A DNA stretch of 64,000 nucleotides from Corbicula japonica (GCA_038501625.1 JAZAYU010000005.1:11867484-11931483); one strand, 5' to 3'; positions 24,205-36,450 are shown, counted from the stretch's first letter. Notes: a model not told the origin generated them from the letters alone. Numbers and translations are program-made.

Positions 24205-24275
24205 TCATCTCTGGTGGGATTTGAACCTGTCTCCAGATCTGGAATCTGCACTCTACCCCTAGACCACTGTTCTTC
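24205..24275 (-). repeat. tRNA-derived SINE head
   Basis: On the minus strand an A box (TGGTCTAGGGG, in the complement of 24251-24267) and a B box (GGTTCAAATCC, complement of 24217-24227) are spaced as in tRNA. A CAGA/TCTG stem encloses a 7-base loop with CCA in the anticodon position. The T stem does not pair well, so this is a tRNA-derived SINE or tRNA pseudogene rather than a working tRNA. Confidence 0.5.
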
Positions 24276-24599
24276 TGCTTACATACTTATTGAGATATAA
24301 CAGGATGAAGCTTCCCCAGGTGTTTGTGGGTGGGGAGGCAGGCAGGCAGGCAAAGCAACCACATTTTTAGATAGACATATTGGATTATGGAACTTGCATA
24401 CTGTGAAAAATTTGCAGGATCCAATTGTTCAAGATGGACAGGTGAATGGACAGAGAGTTAACCTAAAGCCAGCTCCTGTAAAATCCATAGCAACTACTGG
24501 ATTAGTAACATCACCACAAGTATTTCTTTGTTAAAAGTTAATTCCGAAAATTAATCTTAAGAAATTTCATGACCATAGAATTTATTGGAGTAAATATGG

Positions 24600-24800
24600 C
24601 TAAACTACTGCTGTATCATTTAATTTCTCGGGGATAAAATTTCGCGCAATTGACATTATTGACATCTTCACGAGGGCTTAAATTCACACACTTGTAATTT
24701 TCTAATAAGACTAGATATTCAATGGTTTGATTTCCCTAGGATTTGATATCGAGCATTTACCTGAAATACGCGAAAATTAAACCACTGCGAAATATGATAC
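24600..24800. repeat. Dispersed repeat related to 40680-40880
   Basis: Shared features are 'attaaaccactgcgaaatatgat', 'gaaatacgcgaaaattaaac' and 'cacgagggcttaaattcaca', which appear in inverted and diverged form at about 40680-40880 ('tattttgcggtggttaaatt', 'tgaattttggccctcgcgaa'). Confidence 0.5.
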
Positions 24801-25214
24801 CACAGTAGTCTCTATGTAATCCAAAAACATTTACAATAAAAAACAAAATCACTACATGTATAGATAATTCCTTTTTATTTTTAAAGGCTTATAATTGTTT
24901 TTCTAAGATAGTATTGTAGAACAAATACCTTCATCATATTTTTGGTAAAAAATGCCATATAGTTACACTTTTCAAAAATATCTACTATTGAACAGCAAAA
25001 ATAAGAATATGTCGGCCAGATGTTCACAAAATATCTAACATTGCACAGACAATATCATGTTTAAATATTTTGAAACAATCAATGCAAAAATAACATTAAA
25101 TGCAGACAAAATGTGATGGAAATAACAGACACAAATTCTTCTTTCAGAAAATACAGAGATAGTGTAACAAATGTTACCAAAATCACATTTCTAAATGGCT
25201 GCACCCAATAAAAT

Positions 25215-25456
25215 TATTATGCCTTTCCTCTATATATACGCATTTTTATGCATGTGCGACCAGTGTAGATTCAGATTAGACGGCACATCCGTGCCGTCTG
25301 ATCAGGATCTGCACTGGTCGCATTTTGGTCAGAAATAACCTTACAAACCAAAAAGTGAACAGTTTAGATCCTGGTCAGATGGCACAGATGTGCCGGCTGA
25401 TCTGGATCTAAACTGTTCGCCCTCTCAATCAATGTGTGTCTATGGAGGAAAGGGTT
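25215..25456. repeat. MITE-A, near full length
   Basis: The left end is diverged (ATGCCTTTCCTCTATATA) and the right end is TCTATGGAGGAAAGGGTTA. Four mirrored blocks are clear: CAGTGTAGATTCAGATTAGA, GATCAGGATCTGCACTGG, CAGTTTAGATCCTGGTCAGA and GCTGATCTGGATCTAAACTG. Confidence 0.85.
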
Positions 25457-25459
25457 ATC

Positions 25460-26225
25460 TGTTAAATTTGCTGCAGAGATTTTTTGCATACATTACCTGA
25501 TTGACATTTTTAGCATGGGCATAAATTTCTGCAGTTATATTATTCTCGAACCATAAACAATTTTGTTGTCAAATTTTTTTAAACTTTGATTTCAAACATT
25601 TTTTCCTGACAAACTAATTTAAAAAGCTCAGCGCAAAAAATTAAACCCATGCTTAATATTATGACACTACAGTACTTAAAGATTTTATTAAGAAAGTTCC
25701 TAAAACTTTTCTCAAACAAAAACAGCAGCATATTAAATGTTTTTCATGTTTATAACATATTTATTTAACATAAAAATCTTCTTAACTTTACTGACATGGA
25801 CTTAATATCTTGCTTCAAAAAATATTCTTATGCAATTATAAAAAACAATGTACCAGTAAATTAAATGAACAAAATTCAGGCTCCATGATGATAAAAATAT
25901 ATATAATATAATGCTCATCTCAGATGTGTGCTCATAATTCTCTTATTTAGACTAAATATGTGTTTTTAAGCAAAAGTTTTGCTTCATTGAAGCATTAAAA
26001 AACAATCAGATTTAATTTTTTCCTCGTTTTGTTTATTTCAGCTCAATTAGTATATTGTTTGAATATTTTCAAACCAAAGCTGAAATGATCATGAACAAAG
26101 TTTTACAATCATGGGGCTAGTTTTCTACTCTAAACACTTCAAACAAAGAACACAATATTCTATAATATCAAAGTAAAAGAACCCTGTTTTATTTTTCTGT
26201 AACTGAGTTTAATAAGTTTGGCCCT
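25460..26225. other. Intergenic, nothing recognised
   Basis: Very AT-rich, with only short open frames. A fragment near 26085-26125 ('aaagttttacaatcatgggg') resembles the end of MITE-C at 27163. Confidence 0.45.
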
Positions 26226-26227
26226 CT

Positions 26228-26760
26228 AACATTATGTCATAAAATGTGATGTTACCGAAAATTGTGATGTCATAGATTATGTTATGTCACATAATACTGT
26301 GATGTTACCAAAAATGTGACGTCACAAAATATGTCTTACTACATAATACTGCAATGGCAAAGAATATGTGACTGAGTACTGGTCCCAAGGTTATAAAACT
26401 AAGTATGGAAACCAGTCTCAAACCTAATACTGTGATGACACAGTTTATGTGAATTCACAAAATATGTGGTACTACATAATACTACAATGGCAAAGAATAT
26501 GCAATTTAGTACTGGTCCCAAGGTTATAAAACTGAGTATGGAAACTTGTCTCAAACCTAAAGCAAGTGATTGGCTGAAATGGCTACTGTTTGAGATTTGA
26601 GACTGGTTTCCAATCTCTGTTTTATAACCTTCAGCACTGTTTTCACAGAATATGCCATCATCGTGTCATGTCACAAAATAATAAATGACAGTTATGATGT
26701 CACATAATTATGTGATGTGACAGAAAAATTTGACGTCACATAGCTATGCCATTTTGAAGC
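26228..26760. repeat. Irregular array of TGATGTCACA-type repeats with MITE-B pieces
   Basis: Repeated blocks such as GTGATGTCACA, TAATACTGTGATG and GGCAAAGAATATG are interspersed with two MITE-B fragments (26380-26427 and 26516-26634), each starting CCAAGGTTATAAAACT. The two 'tactacataatactgcaatg' blocks show local duplication. Confidence 0.6.
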
Positions 26761-27008
26761 AAATTGAGTAGATGACTCATGACTGTCCATCTGTGAAACT
26801 GGGTATCAGAACTGTTGGTAAATTGCTTATCCCTTTACTCAATGGATAAACCTATTATCATGTTGGCGATCAGTGTAGATCCAGATAAACTTGCACATCT
26901 GAAAAGTCCAATCAGGATGTACAGCGTTAACTTTTAGATTCATAATGTTATTTCTGACCAAGATTAAAGCAGTGTAGATCCAGATCACAAAGCACTGACG
27001 AGCAGCCT

Positions 27009-27154
27009 GTGCCCAAGATGGTAAAACTAAATCAGAAAACCAGTCTCAAATCTCAAGCATCTGATTGGCTGAAATGGTAACTGGTCGCCATTTCAGCAAA
27101 TCAGATGCTTGAGATTTGACACTGGTCTTCAATCTCAGTTTTATGATCTTGGGC
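27009..27154. repeat. MITE-B nested in MITE-A
   Basis: Near-perfect hairpin: TGCCCAAGATGGTAAAACTA ... CATCTGATTGGCTGAAATGG mirrored by CCATTTCAGCAAATCAGATG ... TTTTATGATCTTGGGC. Confidence 0.9.
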
Positions 27155-27162
27155 CCAAATCT

Positions 27163-27407
27163 GGCCCCGTGATTATAAAACATTTTTCATGCTCAACTCA
27201 ATTTGAGCATGAAAATTTGATGCCTTTGTTTATGTTCATTATATAAAATAAATTTTTTAAAATTTAAAATATGGCAAAATTGCTCTCAACAACAACTGTT
27301 AAACAGATAGTTATTCCTTATTTATAAACACTGTTAATGTTCTAGACATTTTAAGTTTGAGCACAGAATTGAGTTGAGCATGAAAAAAGTTTTATAATCA
27401 CGGGGCC
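27163..27407. repeat. MITE-C, 245 bp, with about 40-bp inverted ends
   Basis: It starts GGCCCCGTGATTATAAAAC and ends GTTTTATAATCACGGGGCC. The inner ends CATGCTCAACTCAATT and AATTGAGTTGAGCATG are also mirrored. A related end fragment occurs at about 39905-39945. Confidence 0.9.
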
Positions 27408-29201
27408 TGGATCTATGCCCATCACCCATGTGATAAAGGGTGTTTCCAAGGAGTAAAGTGTTAAATTAGACCTACTTTATATCCTAAAATGACACACATT
27501 TTGTGAGCAATCATAGATTTGTTATATGTGTAAATACTATTTATTATATAAAAATGTTATGACTACAAACTGTTCAAAACTGTCCATCTCTACTTAATAA
27601 TATATCTCTATAAAAATTTATCTCTAAGAAAACAAAAATTTGAAATCAAAACATTTTAACAAGAGGGCCATGATGGCCCTGTATCGCTCACCTGAGTACA
27701 AAAGTACTTTCAGCTTTATCCCAGGGACTACATTTAAATAATGCTGGTAAAGGGTCTCTTTACAATATACAACACGAAATATCTAAGGTCTAGTCGCATT
27801 AGTTTCAGAGAAAAATGATTATTTATGTTTTCCTATATAAATCAATGCAAACTAAGAGAACCTTGGTGCGTGGCCAATTTTGGCCCAGTGGACATAATTT
27901 GAACAAACTTGGTAGATATCCACTAGACAATGCTACATACCAAATATCTAAGCTGAAGGCATTGAGGTTTCCAGTAAGAAGATTTTAAAAAATTGGCTTT
28001 TTTACATATTAAGGGCCCCCGGGGCGGGGCCAATATTGACCCCAGGGCCAACATTTAAACAATGTTGGTAAAGGGTCTCTTCACAATACTCAACACCAAA
28101 TATCTAAGGTCTAGTCCTATTAGTTTCGGAGAAAAATGATTTTTCATGTTTTCCTATATAAATCAATGTAAACTAAGAGAACCCTGGGGCGTGGCCAATT
28201 TTGGCCCAGGGGACATAATTTGAACAGACTTGGTAGACATCCACTAGACAATACTACATACCAAATATCTAAGCTTTAGGCATTGAGAAAGATTTTAAAA
28301 AATTGCCTTTTTCACATATTAAGGGCCCCCGGGGCGGGGACAATTTTAACCCCAGGGCCAACTTTAAAACAAAGTTGATAAAGGGTCTCTACACAATACT
28401 CAGCACCAAATATCTAAGATCTAGTCCTATTAGTTTTGGAGAAAAATGATTTTTCTTGTTTTTCCTATATAACTATATGTAAACCAAGAGAACCCTAGGG
28501 CGTGGCAGATTTTGGCCCAGGGGACATAATTTGAACAAATTTAGTAGACATCCATTAGACAATGCTACTTACAAAATATCTAAGCTGTAAGCATTGTGGT
28601 TTTTGAGAAGAAGCTTTTTAAAGATTTCCTATATAAGTCTATGTAAAATGAAGTGACCCCTGGGGCGGGGCCAATTTTGACCCCAGGGAAATAATTTGAA
28701 CAATCTTTATAGAGTTCCACTCGAGGGTGCTAAATGCCAAATATCTAAGCTCTAGGCCTTGTGGTTTCAGACAAGAAGATTTTTAAAGTTTTTCCGATAT
28801 AAGTCTATGTAAAATGAAGTGACCCCTGGGGCGGGACCAATTTTGACCCCAGGGAAATAATTTGAACAATCTTTGTAGAGTTCCACTAGAGGATGCTAAA
28901 TGCCAAATATCTAAGATCTAGGCCTTGTGGTTTCAGACAAGAAGATTTTTCAAGTTTTTCCTATATAAGTCTATGTAAAATTAAGTGACCCCTGGGGCGG
29001 GGTCAATTTCGACCCCAGGGAAATAATTTGACCCATATTTGTAGAGTTCCACTAGAGGATACTAAATGCCAAATATCTAAGCTCTAGGCCTTGTGGTTTC
29101 AGACAAGAAGATTTTTCAAATTTTTCCTATATAAGTCTATATAAAATGAAGTGACCCCTGGGGCGGGGCCAATTTTGACCCCAGGGAAATAATTTGAACA
29201 A

Positions 29202-32200
29202 GCAAATTCGTTGAATTTATATCCCCCGCCGAGTACTGGTTATTACTAACACAACAGCTGAAGTCATAGGGCTTTATTTAGATATTTATTATGGATGGCA
29301 AAAAAGGTGAAAAAAAAACTTCAGATGGTGAAAAGGGTTGGGCAGCTCACCAGAATATAAAAATGAGACAAAAAGTCTTCAAGTTGTTGAAATGAAGAAT
29401 GCAGTAGTAAAAATATAGTGCTGTATTTAAAAGAAATCTATGCAGAAGTTGCATAGAAGTAGCATATAAACGAATACTACTCTATATGCATAGTGCATAA
29501 CTTATCAAAGGGCCATAACTCTGTGTTTAACGGTCAGACCAGAACAGGACAACAATATGGGCATCTTGTCTTGGTATTGATGGTTTCCATAGATTCCTGC
29601 TGAGAAATAGCAAGGAAACAAATACTGCTCTACAAGCAAAATGCATAACTTATCAAAGGGCTATAACTCTGTGTTAAAGGATCTGACTGAATCAAGATGA
29701 CAATATGTGCGTCTCCTCTTGGTATTGATGGTTCCCAGAAAGTTTCATTAAAATCCATCTAGTAGTTGCAGAGAAATAGCGTGGAAACAAATTCTGCTCT
29801 ATTTGCATAAGGTAAAAGTTATCAAAGGGCAATAACTCTGTGTTAAACAGTCTGACCGGAACAAGATGACAAAATGGGCATCTCGTCTCAGTATTGATGT
29901 TTCCCAGAAAGTTTCATTTCAATCCATCGAGAAGTTGAAAAGAAATAGAGCGGAAACAAATACTGCTCTATTATGCATAAGACATCAAACGGCAATAACT
30001 CTGTGTTAAACAGTCTGACTGGAACAAGACAACAATATACACATCTCTTCTTGGTATTCATGGTTCTCAGAAAGATTAATTGAAATCAATCCAGTAGTTG
30101 CAGAGAAATAGAGGAAAAGAATACTGTACTATAAAATGCATAATGCATAAGGGCCATAACTGTGTTAAATAGTCTGACAGGAACAACAGGATGATATGCA
30201 CATTTCCTCTTGGTATAAATGGTTTCAAGAAAGTTTCATTGAAATCCATCCAAAAGTTGCAGAGAAATAGCGCGGAAATAAATACTGCTATATATGCATA
30301 ATGCATAAGTTATCAAAGGGCAATAACTCTGTGTTAAACAGTCTGACTGGAACAAGACCATGACATGGGCATCTCTTCTTGGTATTGATGTTTTCCAGAA
30401 AGTTTCATTGAAATCCATTCAGTAGTTGCAGAGCAATAGCATGGAAATGAATACTGCTATATATGCATAATGCATAAGTTATCAAAGGGCCATAACTCTG
30501 TGTTCAACAGTCTGACTGGAACAAAACGACAATATGCGCATCTCCTCTTGGTATTAATGGTTCTCAGAAAGATTCATTGAAACCCATCCGCTAGTTACAG
30601 AGAAATAGCGCGGAAACGAATACTGCTCTATATGCATAATGCATAAGTAATCAAAGGGCAATAACTCTGTGTTAAATGATCTGACCGAAACATGACAATG
30701 ATATGCGCATCTCCTCTTGGTATAGATGGTTTTCAGCAAGTTTCATTGAAACCCATCCGCTAGTTACAGAGAAATAGCGCGGAACAAATACTGCTCTATA
30801 TGCATAATGCATAAGTTAATGAAGGGCAATAACTCTGTGTTAAATGGTCTGACCGAAACAAGACAAAGATATGCGCAACTCCTCTTTGTATAGATGGTTT
30901 TCAGCAAGTTTCATTGAAATCCATTCAGTAGTTGCAGAGAAATAGCGCGGAAACGAACACTGCTCTATCTGCATAATGCATAAGTTATCAAACGGCAATA
31001 GCTCTGTGTTAAATGGTCTGACTGGAACAAGACAACGATATGCGCATCTCCTCTTGGTATTGATGGTTCTCAGAAAGATTCGTTGAAATCCATCCAGTGG
31101 TTGCAGAGAAATAGCTCGGAAACGAATACTGCCCTATATACATAATGCATAAGTTATCAAAGGGCCATAACTCTGTGTTAAATGGTCTGACCGAAACAAG
31201 ACAATGATATGCGCATCTCCTCTTGGTATAGATAGTTTGCAGCAAGTTTCATTGAAATCCATTCAGTAGTTGCAGAGAAATAACGTGGAAACGAATACTG
31301 CCCTATATACATAATGCATAGGTTATCAAAGGGCCATAACTCTGTGTTAAATGGTCTGACCGGAACAAGACGACGATATGCGCATCTCCTCTTGGTACTG
31401 ATACTTCCTACAGAGTTTTGTTGAAATCCATTCAGTAGTTGCAGAGAAATAGCGCAGAAACGAATACTGCCCTATATACATAATGCATAAGTTATCAAAG
31501 ATCCATAACTCTGTGTTAAATGGTCTGACCAGAACAAGACGATGATATGCGCATCTCCTCTCAGTACTGATACTTCCCACAGAGTTTCGTTGAAATCCAT
31601 CCATCTCCTCTTGGTATAGATAGTTTGCAGCAAGTTTCATTGAAATCCATTCAGTAGTTGCAGAGAAATAACGTGGAAACGAATACTGCCCTATATACAT
31701 AATGCATAAGTTATCAAAGGGCCATAACTCTGTGTTAAATGGTCTGACCGAAACAAGACAACGATATGCGCATCTCCTCTTGGTATAGATAGTTTGCAGC
31801 AAGTTTCATTGAAATCCATTCAGTAGTTGCAGAGAAATAACGTGGAAACGAATACTGCCCTATATACATAATGCATAGGTTATCAAAGGGCCATAACTCT
31901 GCGTTAAATGGTCTGACCGGAACAAGACGACGATATGCGCATCTCCTCTTGGTACTGATACTTCCTACAGAGTTTCGTTGAAATCCATTCAGTAGTTGCA
32001 GAGAAATAGCGCAGAAACGAATACTGCCCTATATACATAATGCATAAGTTATCAAAGATCCATAACTCTGTGTTAAATGGTCTGACCAGAACAAGACAAT
32101 GATATGCGCATCTCCTCTCAGTACTGATACTTCCCACAGAGTTTCGTTGAAATCCATCCATCTCCTCTTGGTATAGATAGTTTGCAGCAAGTTTCATTGA

Positions 32201-32835
32201 AATCCATTCAGTTGTTGCAGAGAAATAACGTGGAAACGAATACTGCCCTATATACATAATGCATAAGTTATCAAAGGGCCATAACTCTGTGTTAAATGGT
32301 CTGACCGAAACAAGACAACGATATGCGCATCTCCTCTTGGTACTGATACTTCCTACAGAGTTTCGTTGAAATCCATTCAGTAGTTTCTGAGAAATAGCGC
32401 AGAAACGAATACTGCCCTATATACATAATGCATAAGTTATCAAAGGGCCATAACTCTGTGTTAAATGGTCTGACCAGAACAAGTCGATGATATGCGCATC
32501 TCCTCTCAGTACTGATACTTCCCACAGAGTTTCGTTGAAATCCATCCAGTGGTTGCAGAGAAATAGCCCGGAAACGAATACTGCCCTATATACATAATGC
32601 ATAAGTTGTCAAAGGGCCATAACTCTGTGTTAAATCGTCTGACCGGAACAAGACGAAGATATGCGCATCTCTTCTTGGTACTGATACTTCCCACAGAGTT
32701 TCGTTGAAATCCATCCAGTGGTTGCAGAGAAATAGCCCGGAAACGAAATTCGGACGGACACCGTGACGACGTGACACCGTGACGGACGGACAACGCCAAA
32801 ACAATATCCCCCTCCCGATTTCATCGGCGGGGGAT
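29202..32835. mobile_element. Satellite-bearing element (E2) inserted in E1
   Basis: The E1 unit is cut at AATTTGAACAA and resumes AACAATCTTTGTAGA, suggesting a 5-base AACAA target duplication. The insert has ATCCCCCGCCGA near its left end (29221) and TCGGCGGGGGAT at its right end (32835), a perfect 12-bp inverted pair. The core at about 29480-32750 is about 19 units of about 170 bp ('gaaatccatccagtagttgc', 'gggccataactctgtgttaa', 'gcgcatctcctcttggta'). Minus-strand open frames of up to 151 codons here are readings of the satellite. Confidence 0.75.
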
Positions 32836-34097
32836 AACAATCTTTGTAGATTTTCACTAGAGAGTGCTAAATGGAAAATATCTAAGCTCTAGGCCTTGTG
32901 GTTTCAGACAAGAAGATTTTTAAAAGTTTTCCTATATAAGTCTATGTAAAATGAAGTGACCCCTGGGGCGGGGCCAATTTTGACCCCTGGGAAATAATTT
33001 GAACAATCTTTATAGAGTTCCACTCGAGGGTGCTAAATGCCAAATATCTAAGCTCTAGGCCTTGTGGTTTCAGACAAGAAGATTTTTAAAGTTTTTCCTA
33101 TATAAGTCTATGTAAAATGAAGTGACCCCTGGGGCGGGGCCAATTTTGACCCCAGGGAAATAATTTGAACAATCTTTGTAGAGTTCCACTAGAGGATGCT
33201 TAATGCCAAATATCTAAGCTCTAGGCCTTGTGGTTTCAGACAAGAAGATTTTTAACGTTTTTACTATATAAGTCTATATAAAATGAAGTGACCCCTGGGG
33301 CGGGGCCAATTTTGACCCCAGGGAAATAATTTGAACAATCTTTGTAGAGTTCTACTAGAGGGTGCTAAATGCCAAATATCTAAGCTCTAGGCCTTGTGGT
33401 TTCAGACAAGAAGATTTTTAAAGTTTTTCCGATATAAGTCTATGTAAAATGAAGTGACCCTTGGGGCGGGACCAATTTTGACCCCTGGGAAATAATTTGA
33501 ACAATCTTTGTAGAGTTCCACTAGAGGATGCTAAATGCCAAATATCTAAGATCTAGGCCTTGTGGTTTCAGACAAGAAGATTTTTCAAGTTTTTCCTATA
33601 TAAGTCTATGTAAAATTAAGTGACCCCTGGGGCGGGGCCAATTTCGACCCCAGGGAAATAATTTGAACAATCTTTGTAGAGTTCCACTAGATGATACTAA
33701 ATGCCATATCTAAGCTCTAGGCCTTGTGGTTTCAGACAAGAAGATTTTTCAAGTTTTTCCTATATAAGTCTATATAAAATGAAGTGACCCCTGGGGCGGG
33801 GCCAATTTTGACCCCAGGGAAATAATTTGAACAATCTTTGTAGATTTTCACCAGAGGGTGCTAAATGGAAAATATCTAAGCTCTAGGCCTTGTGGTTTCA
33901 GACAAGAAGATTTTTAAAGTTTTTCCTATATAAGTCTATGTAAAATGAAGTGACCCCTGGGGCGGGGCCAATTTTGACCCCTGGGAAATAATTTGAACAA
34001 TCTTTGTAGAGTTCTACTAGAGGATGCTAAATGCCAAATATCTAAGCTCTAGGCTTTGTGGTTTCAGACAAGAAGATTTTTAAAGTTTTTCCTTTCG

Positions 34098-34111
34098 GTT
34101 GCCATGGCAAC
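34098..34111. promoter_or_regulatory. RFX X-box-like palindrome in the E1 tail
   Basis: GTTGCCATGGCAAC is a perfect 14-bp palindrome matching the RFX X-box consensus (GTNRCC, short spacer, RGYAAC). The E1 copy at 54407 has GTTGCCATAGCAAC. It is a predicted site only. Confidence 0.55.
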
Positions 34112-34336
34112 CAGAGTTCTGCATGGAATTGATTTCTTTGAACAACTTTGGAAGAGCTTCATGCAAGGAACATCCGTGGCAAGTTTCATCAACTTTGGCC
34201 CAGGGGTTGAAGAGGAGATGTTGTTTAAAGCAAAAATTGACGACGCACGACCGACACAGGGCGATCCTAAAAGCTCACTATGAGCAGAAGTGCTCAGGTG
34301 AGCTAAAAATTGGTTAATACTTTACTCAAAAGGCTT

Positions 34337-34580
34337 TTAACCCTTTCCTTCACAGACACACGTTTATTGCGTGGGCGAACAGTGAAGATCCAGATCAGCC
34401 GGCACATCTGTGCTGTCTGATCAGGATCTGCACTGTTTGCATTTTGATTCGTTGAGTTATTTCTGACCAAAATGCAACCAGTGCAGATCCTGATTATACG
34501 GCATGGATGTGCCGGCAGATCTGGATCTACACTGTGTGCACACAAGTAAAAAGGCGTATATATATGGAGGAAAGGGTTAA
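34337..34580. repeat. MITE-A, full length
   Basis: It starts TTAACCCTTTCCTTCACA and ends TATGGAGGAAAGGGTTAA. All four mirrored blocks are present (AGATCCAGATCAGCCGGCAC; GATCAGGATCTGCACTGT; CAGTGCAGATCCTGATTA; GCAGATCTGGATCTACACTG). Confidence 0.92.
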
Positions 34581-34607
34581 AACGCTGAGCATAGCTTTTG
34601 CTGCTAG

Positions 34608-34672
34608 TAGACACCGATCAGCCTGCACATCAGCACAGTCTGATCAGGATCTACACTGTTTGCAATCGAACA
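34608..34672. repeat. MITE-A fragment
   Basis: Only the block GATCAGCCTGCACATCAGCA ... GATCAGGATCTACACTGTTT remains. Confidence 0.6.
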
Positions 34673-34689
34673 CCCATTTGAAAAGTGAA

Positions 34690-35330
34690 TGAACTGGCTA
34701 AAATAAAAAGAAAGACAATGCAGTTACATTATTTCTGCAGGTTTATGATTAAAGAGTAAAGAAATCAAATGATAACATATATTTAGATGACAGATCACAG
34801 TGATCTCTACATATCAATGCCATGATGGTTGCTGACAATGGACAAAATGGAAATAATTGTTGAAGTTGGCAACTTGCGGAATCTATCAACCACCTATCTA
34901 CAACCAAAATATTCATCAAATTCACACTACCTGATAGTTAACAAGCCCAGAACTAGGAAATTTATGTTTGGGCCAGTAGTACAATGGTACAAATTTCACA
35001 TGTAAGGGAGAAGAAATGTTTGGCTAGTCAACAAAGCCAGTTACTAGTACAGTAGGCAGAGTAGAAGAAATGTTTGAAAAACAGTCATCAAGTCTAGACT
35101 AGTCAACAAGTAAGTGACTAGTACAATATCAGACTAACCAGGGACTAGACAACTTATGTTTCAATTAAAAGAAATGGGAAATATTTGAGTGTTCAGTGAT
35201 TAAATTTGAATTCAATCTTGTAAAACTCAAACCCAACTTTTGATGACTGCTATGGTTTTATTGAATGGTAAGTCAAATAAAGCATAGGTCGAGCATGGAT
35301 ATTAGCCATATCCATGGTGTAATGAGTAGT
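34690..35330. other. Intergenic, nothing recognised
   Basis: AT-rich. A few loose repeats of 'ctagtcaacaa' and 'gactagtacaata' occur near 35020-35150, with no gene or clear element. Confidence 0.45.
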
Positions 35331-35331
35331 G

Positions 35332-35581
35332 TTAACCCCTTGTTCCATATTTTATTTATTACATATATATACAATTGTTTCACATTTGTGAACAGTGTAA
35401 ATCCAGATCAACACATCCGTGCAGTCAGATCAGTATCAACACTGTCCATTTCTTGGTCTGAAATAGCGAAATAAATCAATAGGAACAGTGTAGATCCTCA
35501 TCAGATGGCACCAATGTGCCTGGTGATCTGGATCTACACTTTTCACCAATTTAAGTTATATATATAGAAAAAAAAGGGATA
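35332..35581. repeat. MITE-A
   Basis: It starts TTAACCCCTTGTTCCATA. The right end is degraded (AGAAAAAAAAGGGATAA). Inner blocks GTGTAAATCCAGATCAACAC and GGTGATCTGGATCTACAC are present. Confidence 0.8.
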
Positions 35582-35666
35582 ATGGATGTTTTTTTTTCTA
35601 AACCTTCATAGCATATTCCTTTGCAATGCCATTTTAATGCATTTTTCCAAATTTATGCTAGTCATT

Positions 35667-35906
35667 TTACCCTTTCCTCCATAAATATGTGTTTTTACGC
35701 ATGTGCTACCAGTGTAGATCCAGATCTGCTTACACATCCGTGCCGTATGATCAGGATCTGCACTGTTCCCTTTTCGGTCAGAAACACTGTAATAAATCAA
35801 AAAGTGAACAGTGCAGATCCTGATCAGATGGCACAGTTGTGCCAGCTGATCTGGATCTACACTGTTTGCCCATGCCATAAAGGTGTATCTATGGAGGAAA
35901 AGGTTA
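35667..35906. repeat. MITE-A, near full length
   Basis: It starts TTACCCTTTCCTCCATAAAT and ends CTATGGAGGAAAAGGTTAA, with four mirrored inner blocks. Confidence 0.88.
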
Positions 35907-36215
35907 AACATACTGTAAAATGGTTTTTCTATCCCTAACAAGAGCACACATAGATCGCTAACATCAGCTAAATATATTTAAAAAAAAATTAATTTCATAA
36001 TACATGTATACTAATTCTGTAATTTATGATTGCAATATTTTCTTAATTCACAATAAGTTTTACGTACACACTGTTTGAATGACATTGTCAAAATTGGCAA
36101 ACTCCTTTGTGGACTTGCAACTGACATAATTTGATTTAACAAAGAAAGTCTCTCCCTTGCCAAATCATATCAAGATATACATTTCATTGAAACAAAAAAC
36201 AGCAACTAACTGATG

Positions 36216-36450
36216 TCCTCACTGCTGCAACAGTTGCAATAACAACAAAGGGCCATAACTCTAGTAAAAATTGTAAAAGGAAAAAATCCTTTCTTTACAA
36301 TCATCTTCTTGATCATCTGTGCAAATTTGAAAGAAGTCCTACTGATAATTTAGGAGGAGTTGATGCCACAAGATTTGGGGGATGCAAGGACAGATGAACG
36401 TACACACCGACAGATGTAAGGACAAGTTAAACATTGTGGGGACATTAAAA
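36216..36450. repeat. Third copy of the 'GGACGGACG' dispersed repeat
   Basis: 'actgatgtcctcactgctgc', 'aagggccataactctagtaa', 'aaaaatcctttctttacaat' and 'atttaggaggagttgatgcc' match the family seen at 14120-14385. Confidence 0.55.

Larger units (their letters stand above)
26830..27467. repeat. MITE-A interrupted by MITE-B and MITE-C
   Basis: The left part 26830-27008 (CCCTTTACTCAATGGATA ... GTGTAGATCCAGATCACA) and right part 27408-27467 (GATCTATGCCCATCACCCAT ... AGGAGTAAAGTGTTAAA) are one MITE-A. Between them are a complete MITE-B and a complete MITE-C, placed end to end. Confidence 0.85.
27659..34310. mobile_element. Tandem-repeat-cored element (E1), split by element E2
   Basis: It begins ACAAGAGGGCCATGATGGCC, then CGCTCACCTGAGTAC, and ends GTGCTCAGGTGAGCTAAAAAT; GCTCACCTGAGTAC and GTGCTCAGGTGAGC form inverted ends. 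The left third has diverged units (TGGCCAATTTTGGCCCAGGG). The main core has about eleven units of about 164 bp, each with CCTATATAAGTCTATGTAAA, GACCCCTGGGGCGGGGCC and ATCTAAGCTCTAGGCCTTGT. The unique tail 34090-34310 contains an RFX-type X-box. A second copy lies at 52420-54626. It is non-coding and pearl-like in architecture. Confidence 0.8.

Noticed and set aside
24205..24275. A functional tRNA gene
   Set aside because: The A and B boxes are good, but the T and acceptor stems do not pair, so a SINE head or pseudogene is the better reading.
30076..32857. Many minus-strand open frames of 60-151 codons sharing CIMYIGQYSF / RCAYHRLVLVRPFNTE
   Set aside because: They are six-frame readings of the about 170-bp E2 satellite. 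They occur in shifting frames, mostly lack proper starts and follow the repeat unit exactly.
34056..34317. Open frames (+) of about 70 codons in the E1 tail
   Set aside because: The same tail occurs in the second E1 copy with a changed frame (a stop replaces the glutamate codon at 'aggggttgaagagg'), and the frames start in the repeat.
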